NCBI GenBank assembly: GCA_044507605.1
Contig: JBIQJI010000002.1
Coordinates: 124,001-188,000, forward strand
Length of the DNA stretch: 64,000 bases
Direction of reading: 5' to 3'
Origin: Thermopolyspora sp044507605
GTDB lineage: Bacteria > Actinomycetota > Actinomycetes > Streptosporangiales > Streptosporangiaceae
Shown here: one piece after another, positions 51,850 to 60,592 of the stretch
How positions within the stretch are numbered: the first letter of the stretch is position 1
Layout: every line of letters begins with the position of its first letter
Notes under the pieces: model-generated
What the model was told of the DNA's origin: nothing
Seen by the model: only the letters and a program-made list of their open reading frames with translations
Database searches by the model: none
Program-made: the position numbers and the translations under genes

Positions 51850-53033
51850 TGACCCGCATCCTGTTCACCACCCATCCGGCCAGCGGCCACCTGCGCCCGC
51901 TGGTGCCGATCGCCCGCGCCGCCGCCCTGCGCGGCCACGAGGTGGCGATCTGCGCGCCCGAGTGCATGGCGGCGGAGATCAAGGAGTACGGCCTCCCCCA
52001 CCTGGCCGGCGGGTACGACTGGCGCTACGAGATCTACCGCATGATCCCCGAGGGCTACGCGACGCAGGACCTGGCCACCGCGGCCGACACCTTCCGCGCC
52101 CTCGGCAAACCCCTCACCCGGGCGTTCGCCGGGCACATCGCCCGCGGCACGGCGGCGGACATCATCGAGCTGGCGTCGACCTGGCGGCCGGACCTGATCG
52201 TCCGCGAGCTCGACGAGCTGGGCGGCTACCTGGCGGCCGAGGCGCTCGGCATCCCGCACGTGCCGATCATCTCCTTCGGTGGCCTGGACGACGTCACCGG
52301 CCCGGCCCTCGGCCCGATCCTGGACGAGGGCCGGGCCGAGCTGGGGTTGCCGCCCGATCCGGGCGGCGCCGCGCTCTACCGCTACTTCACGGCGAGCTTC
52401 CTGCCGCCGGCGTTCGGCGAGTCCGAGCTCATCCTGCCGCGCACGCGCTGCTACCGGCATGTCAGCACCGAGCAGGTGGACGGCCGGCTGCCCGAGTGGT
52501 TCGCCGGGCTCGACCTGTCGCGGCCGGTGGTCTTCGCCGGGTTCGGCACGGTCGTCTACAACCTGCCCGGCGCGGCCGAGTTCGTCGGCGACGTCATCGC
52601 GGCGCTGGGCGACGTGGACTGCACGGCCGTCCTCGCCGTCGGGTCCGGCGGTGACACCACGCGTTACCGGGTGCCGGACAACGTGCGGCTCGTCGACTTC
52701 GTCGATCAGGCCCTGATGCTGGAGGGCTGCGATCTGTTCGTGACGCATGGAGGTCTCAACAGCATGAAGGAGGCTCTGCGCCTCGGCGTGCCCATGGTCG
52801 CCGTCCCGGTCCTCGACGATCACCGGCACAACGCGGACCGCTGCGCCGCCATCGGCGTCTCCCGCACCGTGCCGCTCGCCGGGGCGTCCCGTGCGGCCAT
52901 GGCCGACGCGATCCGCGAGGTGCTGGCCGAGCCCGGCTACCGCGCCGCCGCCCGCCGGCTGCAACGGCACATGCACGCGCTGCCGTCCGTGGAACGCCTC
53001 GTCGACGACCTCGAGTCGCTGGCCGGGACGTGA
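51849..53033 (+). CDS. Glycosyltransferase (GT1/MGT family), distinct subgroup
   Basis: A 394-aa glycosyltransferase with MTRILFTTHPASGHLRPLVP at the start and FVTHGGLNSMKEALRLGVPM in the donor-binding region. The DPCPP...YVPYNG motif of the other three enzymes is absent, so this is a separate lineage that probably needs no helper protein. Its ATG overlaps the previous stop by one base (TGATG). The sugar and acceptor are unknown; it might attach the first sugar or act on a different hydroxyl. Confidence 0.91.
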   Translation: MTRILFTTHPASGHLRPLVPIARAAALRGHEVAICAPECMAAEIKEYGLPHLAGGYDWRYEIYRMIPEGYATQDLATAADTFRALGKPLTRAFAGHIARGTAADIIELASTWRPDLIVRELDELGGYLAAEALGIPHVPIISFGGLDDVTGPALGPILDEGRAELGLPPDPGGAALYRYFTASFLPPAFGESELILPRTRCYRHVSTEQVDGRLPEWFAGLDLSRPVVFAGFGTVVYNLPGAAEFVGDVIAALGDVDCTAVLAVGSGGDTTRYRVPDNVRLVDFVDQALMLEGCDLFVTHGGLNSMKEALRLGVPMVAVPVLDDHRHNADRCAAIGVSRTVPLAGASRAAMADAIREVLAEPGYRAAARRLQRHMHALPSVERLVDDLESLAGT

Positions 53034-53040
53034 TCGCGTG

Positions 53041-53757
53041 ATGAGCGTGAACGCCTCCGCCGCCGCGCACTGCGAGGTGTGGTGGGCGCGTCCCGATGAC
53101 CAGCACGAGGGCCTGCTCACCCTGCTGGAGGACGTGGAGCTGTGGCGCCGGTCGACGTTCCGGCGCCCGGAGGACCGCGCCCGGTTCACCGTCGGAGCCG
53201 CCCTGGTGCGGCTGGCCGCCGCACGGGCGCTGGGCTGCCGGCCCACCAGCCTGCGGATCGTGCGCGACTGCCCCGACTGCAAGCTGCCGCACGGCCGGCC
53301 GCGGCTGCGCGACCACCGGCTCGAGGTGTCGGTGTCCCACTCCGGCGACCGGGTGGTGATCGCGTTGTCGACGGCGGCGCCCCTCGGCGTGGACGTGGAG
53401 CGGGTCGACCCCGCCAAGCCGGAGAAGCTGGCCCGGCGGGTCCTCGGCGACGAGGAGCTGACCGCGTTCGACCTGGCGCCCGGTGAGGACCGCGCCGACA
53501 TGTTCTTCCGGTTCTGGACCCGAAAGGAGGCCGTGCTCAAGGCGACGGGCGATGGCCTGCGGCTCCCCATGAACGCGGTGACGTTCGACGGGCGCGGGCG
53601 GCTGACCGCCTATCCGGGCCGCCCCGACCTGCCCGCCGCCGCCGACGTGTCCGACCTGGCCCCCGGCGGCGTCTACCGGGCCGCCGTGGCGGTCCTCACC
53701 GCGCCGCCCGTGAAGGTGACGCAGTACGACGCCCGAGGCCTACTGCGCTCGTGGTGA
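53041..53757 (+). CDS. 4'-phosphopantetheinyl transferase (Sfp type)
   Basis: A 238-aa PPTase. The Mg/CoA-binding motifs are LGVDVERVD and FRFWTRKEAVLKATGDGL, and VSVSHSGD is the third family motif. The cluster has at least four carrier domains: the type II ACP, two PCPs and the AMP-ligase fusion ACP. This enzyme would convert them to holo form. It lies seven bases after the glycosyltransferase gene, with only a weak ribosome site, suggesting coupled translation. A GTG three bases earlier is an alternative start. Confidence 0.93.
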   Translation: MSVNASAAAHCEVWWARPDDQHEGLLTLLEDVELWRRSTFRRPEDRARFTVGAALVRLAAARALGCRPTSLRIVRDCPDCKLPHGRPRLRDHRLEVSVSHSGDRVVIALSTAAPLGVDVERVDPAKPEKLARRVLGDEELTAFDLAPGEDRADMFFRFWTRKEAVLKATGDGLRLPMNAVTFDGRGRLTAYPGRPDLPAAADVSDLAPGGVYRAAVAVLTAPPVKVTQYDARGLLRSW

Positions 53758-53817
53758 TCCTGCCCCATCCGGAGCAACCATCCGGAACCCCCATCCCGAC
53801 CCACTGGGAGACGCACC

Positions 53818-54879
53818 ATGAAAGCCCTGGTCCTGTCCGGCGGCAGCGGCACCCGCCTGCGGCCGCTGAGCCATACGATGCCCAAACAACTCATCCCGGT
53901 CGCGGGCAAACCCGTGCTGGTGCACTGCCTGGAGAACCTGGCGGAGATCGGCGTCGTCGACGTCGGCCTGATCGTCGGCGACCGGGCCACCGACCTGCGT
54001 GCCATCGTGGGCGACGGCGAACGGCTCGGCCTGCGCGTCACCTACATCCACCAGCACGCGCCGCTGGGCCTGGCGCACTGCGTGCGCATCGCCCGCGACT
54101 TCCTCGCCGACGACGACTTCGTCATGTACCTGGGCGACAACATCCTGGTCGGCGGCATCGCCGAGGCCGCGGACGAGTTCCGCGCGCAGCGCGGGGCGGC
54201 GCGGATCCTGCTGACCAAGGTGGCCAACCCGAGCGAGTTCGGCGTGGCCGAGCTGGACGCCGACGGCCGGGTGGTCCGGCTGACCGAGAAGCCGCCGCAG
54301 CCGCGCAGCGACCTGGCCCTCGCCGGCGTGTACTTCTTCACCCCCGCCGTGCACGAGGCCGTCGCGGCGATCCGGCCCAGCGCCCGCGGCGAGCTGGAGA
54401 TCACCGACGCGATCTCCTGGCTGCTGGAGCACGGCCGCGGGGTCGAGGCCAGCGAGTTCCGCGGCTACTGGAAGGACACCGGCCGCATCGACGACGTGCT
54501 GGAGTGCAACCGCGTGCTGATGGAGCGGCTGCACGGCGACCTGCGCGGCGAGGTCGACGCGGCCAGCCACCTGTACGGCGACGTGGTGGTGGAGCGGGGC
54601 GCCCGCGTCATCGGCTCGTCGATCCGCGGCCCCGCGATCATCGGCACCGGCACCGTGGTGGTGGGCAGCCGCATCGGCCCCTACACCGCGCTCGGCCGCG
54701 ACTGCCACCTGGCCGGCTCCAGCATCGAGTACTCCATCGTGCTGGACGGCGTGTCGGTGCGCGACGTGCACGGCATCTACGGCTCGATGATCGGCCGCCA
54801 GGCCGACATCACATCCGCCCCCGACGAAGCCCATCGTCGCCTCGTCATCGGCGACCACGCGAAGGTGGAGGTGTCATGA
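53818..54879 (+). CDS. rfbA: Glucose-1-phosphate thymidylyltransferase (long RmlA type)
   Basis: A 353-aa nucleotidyltransferase that makes dTDP-glucose from glucose 1-phosphate and dTTP, the entry to all deoxysugars here. The signature ALVLSGGSGTRLRPLSHTMP is followed by PKQLIPV, the catalytic-site YLGDN and FRGYWKDTG. The extra C-terminal left-handed beta helix (IGSSIRGPAIIGTGTVVVGS) marks the long, antibiotic-type form. A 60-base spacer separates it from the PPTase gene; its stop overlaps the next start (ATGA). Confidence 0.95.
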   Translation: MKALVLSGGSGTRLRPLSHTMPKQLIPVAGKPVLVHCLENLAEIGVVDVGLIVGDRATDLRAIVGDGERLGLRVTYIHQHAPLGLAHCVRIARDFLADDDFVMYLGDNILVGGIAEAADEFRAQRGAARILLTKVANPSEFGVAELDADGRVVRLTEKPPQPRSDLALAGVYFFTPAVHEAVAAIRPSARGELEITDAISWLLEHGRGVEASEFRGYWKDTGRIDDVLECNRVLMERLHGDLRGEVDAASHLYGDVVVERGARVIGSSIRGPAIIGTGTVVVGSRIGPYTALGRDCHLAGSSIEYSIVLDGVSVRDVHGIYGSMIGRQADITSAPDEAHRRLVIGDHAKVEVS

Positions 54880-55847
54880 AAATCCTCGTCACCGGCGGTG
54901 CCGGGTTCATCGGCTCGCAGTACGTCAGGAGCCTGCTGGACGACGCCTACCCGGGCTACGAAGGCGCCCAGGTCACCGTGGTGGACGCGCTGACCTACGC
55001 CGGCAACCGCGACAACCTGCCCGAGCGGCACGAGCGGCTGGAGTTCGTCGAAGGCGACATCTGCGATTTGCCGCTGCTGCTCGACCTGTTCCCCGGCCAC
55101 GACGCGGTGGTGCACTTCGCCGCCGAGTCGCACGTCGACCGCTCCGTGCAGGGCGGCGCCGAGTTCGTCCGCACCAACGTGGGCGGCACCCAGACCCTGC
55201 TGGAGGCGGCCCGGCGCACCGCCGTGCCGCGGGTGGTGTGCGTCTCGACCGACGAGGTGTACGGCTCGATCCGGCAGGGCTCGTGGAACGAGGAGTGCCC
55301 GCTGCTGCCGAACTCGCCCTACGCGGCGGCCAAGGCCGGCGCCGACCTGATCGCCCGCGCGTACGCCCGGACGTACGGCATGGACGTGGTCACCACGCGC
55401 TGCTGCAACAACTACGGACCGTACCAGCACGTGGAGAAGCTGATTCCGCGCTTCGTCACGAACCTGCTGAGCGGCGAGCAGGTCCCGCTGTACGGCGACG
55501 GCTGGAACGTGCGGGAATGGCTGCACGTCGACGACCACTGCCGGGCCATCCAGCGGGTGCTGGAGGCGGGCCGGGCCGGCGAAATCTATAACATCGGCAG
55601 CGGCGACGAGCTCACCAACCTGGAACTGACCGCCGCGCTGCTGGAGCTGTGCGACGCGGACTGGGACCGGGTGAAGCGGGTCAGCGACCGGCCGGGCCAC
55701 GACCTGCGTTATTCGCTGGACGACACCAAAATACGCACCGAGCTGGGCTGGCAGCCGCTGATCTCGCTGGACACCGGACTCGCCGGCACGGTGCAGTGGT
55801 ATCGGGACAATCCCTCGTGGTGGAAACGGCTGCGGGCCGACGGGTGA
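54876..55847 (+). CDS. rfbB: dTDP-glucose 4,6-dehydratase
   Basis: A 323-aa extended SDR with VTGGAGFIGSQYVR for NAD, the catalytic TDE in VSTDEVYG and YAAAK with Tyr/Lys. The substrate loop NNYGPYQHVEKLIPRF is present. It converts dTDP-glucose to dTDP-4-keto-6-deoxyglucose, the branch point for the dehydratases, aminotransferase and ketoreductases of this cluster. It is coupled to the preceding thymidylyltransferase gene and is last in its operon. The following 74 bases before the response regulator hold no clear terminator. Confidence 0.96.
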   Translation: MKILVTGGAGFIGSQYVRSLLDDAYPGYEGAQVTVVDALTYAGNRDNLPERHERLEFVEGDICDLPLLLDLFPGHDAVVHFAAESHVDRSVQGGAEFVRTNVGGTQTLLEAARRTAVPRVVCVSTDEVYGSIRQGSWNEECPLLPNSPYAAAKAGADLIARAYARTYGMDVVTTRCCNNYGPYQHVEKLIPRFVTNLLSGEQVPLYGDGWNVREWLHVDDHCRAIQRVLEAGRAGEIYNIGSGDELTNLELTAALLELCDADWDRVKRVSDRPGHDLRYSLDDTKIRTELGWQPLISLDTGLAGTVQWYRDNPSWWKRLRADG

Positions 55848-55921
55848 GCCGCGCCGCACGTCGCGCACTGTGCTGATCGGCCAATGGCGGCGAGCGATAT
55901 TCTCATGATATTCACGGCATT

Positions 55922-56560
55922 ATGAATCATCCAGTTCGGGAACCGGATGGCCGAGTCATCAGCGTCCTGATAGCCGAGGACTTGGCGATGTTGCGGCACG
56001 CCCTGGTCTCGCTGCTGAACCTGGAACCGGATATCGACGTCGTCGCCGAGGTCGAGTCGGGAGACAGGATCGTGGCCGAGGCCCGGGCGCACCGTCCGGA
56101 CGTCGCGGTGATCGATATCGATATGCCTGCCCTGGACGGGCTCAGCGCGGCGGCGGAACTCCGCGAGAAACTCCCCGACGTGCGCGTGTTGATCCTGACC
56201 AGCCTCGGCAAGCCCGGCAACCTGCGCCGGGCGCTCACCGCGCACGTGTCGGGCTTCCTGCTCAAGGACGGCCCGCCCGAACAACTGGTGGCGGCGATCC
56301 GGGACATCTCGCAGGGCCTGCGGGTGATCGACTCGGAGCTGGCGCTCATGGCGTGGGACAGTGGGGAGAACCCGCTGCACCCCCGCGAGGCCAAGGTGCT
56401 GCAGCTGACCGCCCAGGGCGCCAACCCCGACGAGATCGCGCGGGAGCTGTTCCTGTCTCCGGGCACGGTCCGCAACTACCTGACCACCAGCGTGGCCAAG
56501 CTCAACGCCCGCAACAAGATCGACGCGATCCGGATCGCCGAGGAGATGGGCTGGCTGTAG
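55922..56560 (+). CDS. LuxR/NarL-family response regulator
   Basis: A 212-aa two-component regulator. The receiver has acidic residues in LIAEDLAML, the phospho-Asp in AVIDIDMPALDG, LTSLG and the conserved Lys in FLLKDG. The C-terminal helix-turn-helix is LHPREAKVLQL through LFLSPGTVRNYLTTSVAKLNA. The ATG at 55922 lacks a ribosome site, so the transcript may be leaderless or the true start slightly downstream. It converges with a histidine kinase gene 26 bases away, its probable partner; the pair may sense the signal that starts production or resistance. Confidence 0.92.
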   Translation: MNHPVREPDGRVISVLIAEDLAMLRHALVSLLNLEPDIDVVAEVESGDRIVAEARAHRPDVAVIDIDMPALDGLSAAAELREKLPDVRVLILTSLGKPGNLRRALTAHVSGFLLKDGPPEQLVAAIRDISQGLRVIDSELALMAWDSGENPLHPREAKVLQLTAQGANPDEIARELFLSPGTVRNYLTTSVAKLNARNKIDAIRIAEEMGWL

Positions 56561-56586
56561 CGGCGGAGCACACCGCGCGCGGGGAA

Positions 56587-57819
56587 CTAGGCGCGCACGG
56601 TCGGCAGGCGGCAGTCCACTTCGGCCGTCAGGTGGAACCAGCCGTCGTCCGAGCCGCGCGCCACCAGCTTGCCGCCCAGCGCCTCGACCCGCTGGGTGAG
56701 GTTGCCGATGCCGCTGCCCGAGCCGTTGTCGGTGGTGTCTTCGGCGCAGTTCCCCGCGCCCGCTCCGCGGCGCTTCTTCGCGGGCTTCGCGGCGCCGTCG
56801 TTGGAGATCGTCAGGCGGACCGACCCGTCCTGCCGTTCGACGGCGATCTCACAGTTGCGCGCGGCGCTGTGCCGCAGCATGTTGGTGATGCCTTCGCGCA
56901 GCACGGTCGCCAGCACGGTGCTCGCGGACTTCGACAGGTCCGACAGATCCACGTCGGCCCGCATGCGGGCGTTGATCTCGGCGGCGGCGAGCACCGACCG
57001 GGCCGACCGCAGCTCGGCCTCCAGGGACATCTGCCGGTAGCCGCTCGACACCGTCCGCACGTCGACCAGCGCCCGCCGCGAGATCTGCAGGATGTCGGCG
57101 AGCTCCTGCACGGCGCGGTCCCAGTCCTCCCCGCCGAGGCGGCGGGCCAGCTCGGTCTTGAGGGTGATCGTGGACAGGCTGTAGCCGAGCAGGTCGTGCA
57201 GGTCGCGGGCGAAGCGGATGCGTTCTTTCTCCACCGCCATCTGCGCCAGCGCCATCCGGGAGCGGTAGACCTCGGTCACGAGTTCCGACATGCGGGTCAG
57301 GCCGTACAGCACCAGCCCGGTGATGACCGTCGAGGCTGCGATGTAGCTGAGGCTGAACGGCGACAGGTCCGCCGTGGCCTCGATGGCGACGTTGCTGACG
57401 ACGACCAGGCCGAAGACCACCCAGGCCGGCCAGGGCGACAGGACGAGCAGCGCGTTGCTGGCCACGAAGCCCGGCAGGGCGATCCAGTCGGTGCCCCACA
57501 CCAGCATCGGCCCGTAGATGAGGGCGGCCTGCAGATACAGCAGCGGCAGCCGCCTGCGCGGATTGCGTCTGGACGACGCGCGGCTGAAATGGAATATCTG
57601 CAGGATCAGCAGCGCGGCGAGAACGACGGAAAAGCTGCAAATTTCAACGACACTCTGCGCCGGAGCGGAGAAGAACCGCACGCAGTCGACGACGAAGAAG
57701 CCAATGAAGACCGTCAGCACTACCGCCCTGGCCAAAGCGGGGGCCAGCTGAATCTCGCGATGCGAAGATCCTGGTACGGCGGCGGGGCCCGACCCTTCGT
57801 GCCCACCCGAGTGCAGCAC
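56587..57819 (-). CDS. Two-component sensor histidine kinase (NarL-system type)
   Basis: A 410-aa membrane kinase. The N-terminal half has about five to six hydrophobic segments in a compact sensor. It is followed by the HisKA_3 phosphoacceptor motif RFARDLHDLLGYSLS and an ATPase domain with REGITNMLRHSAA (N box) and GSGIGNLTQRVEALGG (G box). An insertion rich in Lys, Arg and Gly (AKPAKKRRGAGAG) lies in the ATP lid. The GTG start has GGAGGG eight bases upstream. It converges with the response regulator gene, an unusual but sensible pairing. Confidence 0.92.
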   Translation of the reverse strand: MLHSGGHEGSGPAAVPGSSHREIQLAPALARAVVLTVFIGFFVVDCVRFFSAPAQSVVEICSFSVVLAALLILQIFHFSRASSRRNPRRRLPLLYLQAALIYGPMLVWGTDWIALPGFVASNALLVLSPWPAWVVFGLVVVSNVAIEATADLSPFSLSYIAASTVITGLVLYGLTRMSELVTEVYRSRMALAQMAVEKERIRFARDLHDLLGYSLSTITLKTELARRLGGEDWDRAVQELADILQISRRALVDVRTVSSGYRQMSLEAELRSARSVLAAAEINARMRADVDLSDLSKSASTVLATVLREGITNMLRHSAARNCEIAVERQDGSVRLTISNDGAAKPAKKRRGAGAGNCAEDTTDNGSGSGIGNLTQRVEALGGKLVARGSDDGWFHLTAEVDCRLPTVRA

Positions 57820-57837
57820 CTGGCCAGCCCTCCACCG

Positions 57838-57861
57838 TAATCACTGATAGTGCCGTGATTA
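57838..57861. promoter_or_regulatory. AT-rich inverted repeat upstream of the histidine kinase
   Basis: TAATCAC at 57838-57844 and GTGATTA at 57855-57861 form a perfect 7-bp inverted repeat around 10 bases. The stretch is unusually AT-rich for this window and lies 18 bases before the kinase GTG, fitting a promoter with an operator. Confidence 0.45.
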
Positions 57862-57915
57862 GGCAGATGTTAGCACGATCCGCCCACATACGATCAAGTG
57901 ACAATAAACCGGTAG

Positions 57916-60216
57916 TCAGACGAATAGTGGAATGGGATTCAGGTCGGCGTACGGCGTCGGCGCGGCCAGGCGACCGAGCCGCACCGGCACGTCGTACAGC
58001 CGGCCCGGCGCGAACCGCGCCCAGAAGTGCCGCAGTCCGGGCACCATGACCTTGACCACCGGCAGTTCGATGTCGGGCCTGGTCTGGTCGAGCACCAGCA
58101 GCTCCATGCCGTTCGACGCGACCAGATCGGTGATGGCCTTCACGTCGTCGAGCAGGTCGGGCCGCGGCGTGAAGCCGTAGCAGTCCGGCGTGCGCGCCGC
58201 CTGCCCGGGGTCGGGCAGCAGATAAGGGTGCTCGGCCACCGTCGCCCGCCGCCACCAGTCGAGCGCCTCCCGGTCGGTGGTGCCGTAGCCGGTGCCGTCG
58301 GGGCGGGCGTCGCAGACCGCCGGCATGAACTGGTTCATCTCGGTCAGCGCGCGGCGCAGCGCGACACGCGGGTCGAAGTGCGCCCCGAACCCGAACACGA
58401 TGTCCTCCGCCGGCTTGTCCACCCTCCTCGACAGCGCGACCATCGCCGGAATGCCGAGATCGGCGGTGAGGTCCAGCGCCCAGAGCTCACGCCCCGCCGC
58501 GGCGTAGCCCTGGCGCACCCTGCTCGTCCACGGGTCGTCGAAGGCTTCGATGTCGATGCCCGGCTGCCGGGTGCGGTTGTACCACCACAGGGCGACCGAG
58601 TCGCGCTCGACGAGCTCCAGGAAGCCCTGCACCAGGGCGTCCTCCAGGGTGCCGCCGGCGGCGTTGCCGTTGGAGTCGGCCCGGACGAATCCGCGGCCGC
58701 ACTCCGGCGGTGTCCCGTAGTAGAGCATGCCGGAGGGCACCAGGCGGTGCCTGTGGTGGGTGAGCGACCACATCGGCGTCCAGTCGATCGGCACCGACGG
58801 GTCGAACGGCTCGCAGACGTGCTGAGCGGGCGCGTGCGTCCGGTTCCACTCGGCACGGTCCCGGAACTGCCGCTCGTGGTAGAGCTGACAGGAGTCCGGG
58901 TGGACGGCGCGGCCGCCCAGCTCCTCGTACGACGCCCGCAGCCGCAGCTCGTCGCCGTGGTAGCTGCCGGAACGCCGCTCCAGGGCCTCGCACAGGGCGC
59001 TGGCCCGGGCGTGCAGCGGGGTGACGCCCTTGCCGCCGGTCAGCGCGCGCATGCCCGCGCGGATGCCGGCGGGGCCGTGCGACGCCCGCGCGTGCACCGG
59101 GTTCTCCCCCGCCACGTAGGCGTTGAGGAACTCCGGGCCGCGCGGGTCGCGCCGGATCTCCGCGACCAGCCCGGTGAGCGGGCTGATCAGGTGCTCGTAC
59201 CGCCGCAGCACCCGTTCGGGCGACAGCGCGCGATGGCCGCCCCCCTCGCACGAGGTCTTGATCCGCGACTGCGGGCTGATCGCCCGCCAGGCCTGTCTGG
59301 CGACCAGGCCGGGATCCCCGCACGTCTCACACTGGGGCCGGCGGCGCAGCTGATGGCGTTCGGTCCGCAGGGTGACGGCGTCCAGGGTGAGGATGTCGTG
59401 CTGGCTCTCGTGCCGGTGCCCGGCGATCCACTTGGCCGCCTCCAGCATGGTCAGGCACATGCCGGACGCCCTGCTGGAGCCGATGCCGACGGCCGGCCGG
59501 GGGGCCGGTCCGGCCTTTTTCAGCGCCCGCTGCACCTGGGCCTCGGCCCCCCGGTTGGCCCACAGCCGGTGCACCATGCACGTCCAGCACGGGCCGTCGC
59601 CGGGCTGGAACACCGGGCCGATGTACAGGGTGGCACCGGTCGGCTTGGCCAGCAGCCAGGGCCGCCCCGCGGCGCGATGCTCCGCGTCGACGTGGGCCAG
59701 CGCGGGGTCGAGATAGTCGTCGCACAGCACGATCGACAGGTCGCACCACTTCTTCCCCGTCTTCCCCGTCTCGCCCGCGGTGGGCGGGGTGGCGCGGCGC
59801 AGGCCGCACATCCGGAGGGCGCGTTCGGCGTCGCCCTCGTCGATGCCGCCCAGCACGATCAGGTTCGCCCGCCCCGCGGCGGTGCGCTCCGCCGCCAGGT
59901 TCGCGTCCAGCCCCGCCATCTCCCAGTACGCCATCTCCTGTTCGTCGGCCGCCTCGACGGGCACGCTCTCCTCCACCAGGCCGGCGGCGATCAGCCTGGA
60001 GACCAGGCCGGCCAGCTGGGCCGGGGACGCCTCGGCGGAGGCGTCGCGCAGCAGCGCCTCCAGGTCACGCGAGCCGTCGAGCAGCGGGACGAGGGCCTCT
60101 ACGTGCGAGCCTCGCAGGGCCGTCACTCCCGCTTCGGAGAACAGGTAGGCGCCGTGGCCTTCGACCACCACGGGGCGCAGGTAACGCTTGAACCTGAGCG
60201 ACGGAGCCATGATCAC
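57916..60216 (-). CDS. Fused E1-like/YcaO cyclodehydratase of the TOMM (azoline RiPP) type
   Basis: A 766-aa bifunctional RiPP enzyme. The N-terminal ~80 residues (LRFKRYLRPVVVEGHGAY) look like the leader-recognition part of E1-like ocin-ThiF proteins. Two zinc-binding CxxC pairs, CWTC near residue 210 and CETC near 295, close the E1-like half. The YcaO half has ASALCEALERRSG and AAGGTLEDALVQGFLELVER, with ATP-binding acidic residues, and ends in LNPIPLFV, close to the PxPxP tail of cyclodehydratases. It should turn Cys/Ser/Thr of a precursor peptide into azolines. GTG at 60216 or ATG at 60210 may start it, five to eleven bases after the 42-codon gene at 60221. No azoline dehydrogenase gene is adjacent. 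Confidence 0.9.
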   Translation of the reverse strand: MIMAPSLRFKRYLRPVVVEGHGAYLFSEAGVTALRGSHVEALVPLLDGSRDLEALLRDASAEASPAQLAGLVSRLIAAGLVEESVPVEAADEQEMAYWEMAGLDANLAAERTAAGRANLIVLGGIDEGDAERALRMCGLRRATPPTAGETGKTGKKWCDLSIVLCDDYLDPALAHVDAEHRAAGRPWLLAKPTGATLYIGPVFQPGDGPCWTCMVHRLWANRGAEAQVQRALKKAGPAPRPAVGIGSSRASGMCLTMLEAAKWIAGHRHESQHDILTLDAVTLRTERHQLRRRPQCETCGDPGLVARQAWRAISPQSRIKTSCEGGGHRALSPERVLRRYEHLISPLTGLVAEIRRDPRGPEFLNAYVAGENPVHARASHGPAGIRAGMRALTGGKGVTPLHARASALCEALERRSGSYHGDELRLRASYEELGGRAVHPDSCQLYHERQFRDRAEWNRTHAPAQHVCEPFDPSVPIDWTPMWSLTHHRHRLVPSGMLYYGTPPECGRGFVRADSNGNAAGGTLEDALVQGFLELVERDSVALWWYNRTRQPGIDIEAFDDPWTSRVRQGYAAAGRELWALDLTADLGIPAMVALSRRVDKPAEDIVFGFGAHFDPRVALRRALTEMNQFMPAVCDARPDGTGYGTTDREALDWWRRATVAEHPYLLPDPGQAARTPDCYGFTPRPDLLDDVKAITDLVASNGMELLVLDQTRPDIELPVVKVMVPGLRHFWARFAPGRLYDVPVRLGRLAAPTPYADLNPIPLFV

Positions 60217-60220
60217 TTAC

Positions 60221-60349
60221 TCATTCGCTCTCGGCGCGGGCGGGACGCTCGGTGTAGCAGAACTGGGTGAACTTGATCATTTCGAACTCGAGCCGCGCGA
60301 GACCGTCGAGCTCGAAGATCTCCAGGTCATTTCCGTGGATCCCGTTCAT
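60221..60349 (-). CDS. Putative RiPP (TOMM) precursor peptide, 42 aa
   Basis: A short minus-strand gene found by reading the gap upstream of the YcaO gene. ATG at 60347-60349 has GAGGAG seven bases upstream, as good a ribosome site as any in the window, and TGA at 60221-60223. Residues 9-22 read LEIFELDGLARLEF, an acidic, Leu/Phe-rich helix like the recognition region of TOMM leaders. Residues 27-42 hold Phe27, Thr28, Phe30, Cys31, Tyr32, Thr33, Pro36 and Ser41, a plausible core with one Cys, two Thr and one Ser for cyclisation. The stop is five bases before the GTG of the E1/YcaO gene, so both are surely co-transcribed. I know no matching precursor family. Confidence 0.72.
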   Translation of the reverse strand: MNGIHGNDLEIFELDGLARLEFEMIKFTQFCYTERPARAESE

Positions 60350-60446
60350 GGTGTTTCTCCTCGGTGGCTTTGTGCCTCGGGGTTTGTGCAGTGGCCGGCC
60401 TGCCCATTGATTCTCGGCCGAGACCGCGGGAAAACGCCAGGCGAGT

Positions 60447-60479
60447 CTTCATGACACCGCTGTGAAGATTTCACATGAA
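60447..60479. promoter_or_regulatory. Overlapping inverted repeats in the precursor/SARP divergent region
   Basis: GTGAA-GAT-TTCAC is a perfect palindrome at 60462-60474. CTTCA at 60447-60451 also pairs with TGAAG at 60463-60467, and TTCATG at 60448 with CATGAA at 60474. The region separates the minus-strand RiPP genes from the plus-strand SARP gene and may hold operators for both. Confidence 0.4.
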
Positions 60480-60592
60480 CCGCATCGCCGGATACACACA
60501 ACAGTCGTGATCCCTGCTCTACCCCCGGAGCGGCCGGTTGGCCCACCCTGTAAAGCAGGCATGATCTGCCATTCCGAACCCGGAAGGAATTG

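Noticed and set aside
58027..60270. Plus-strand open frame of 747 codons opposite the YcaO gene and the precursor
   Set aside because: No ribosome site or domain; the minus strand shows E1/YcaO motifs.
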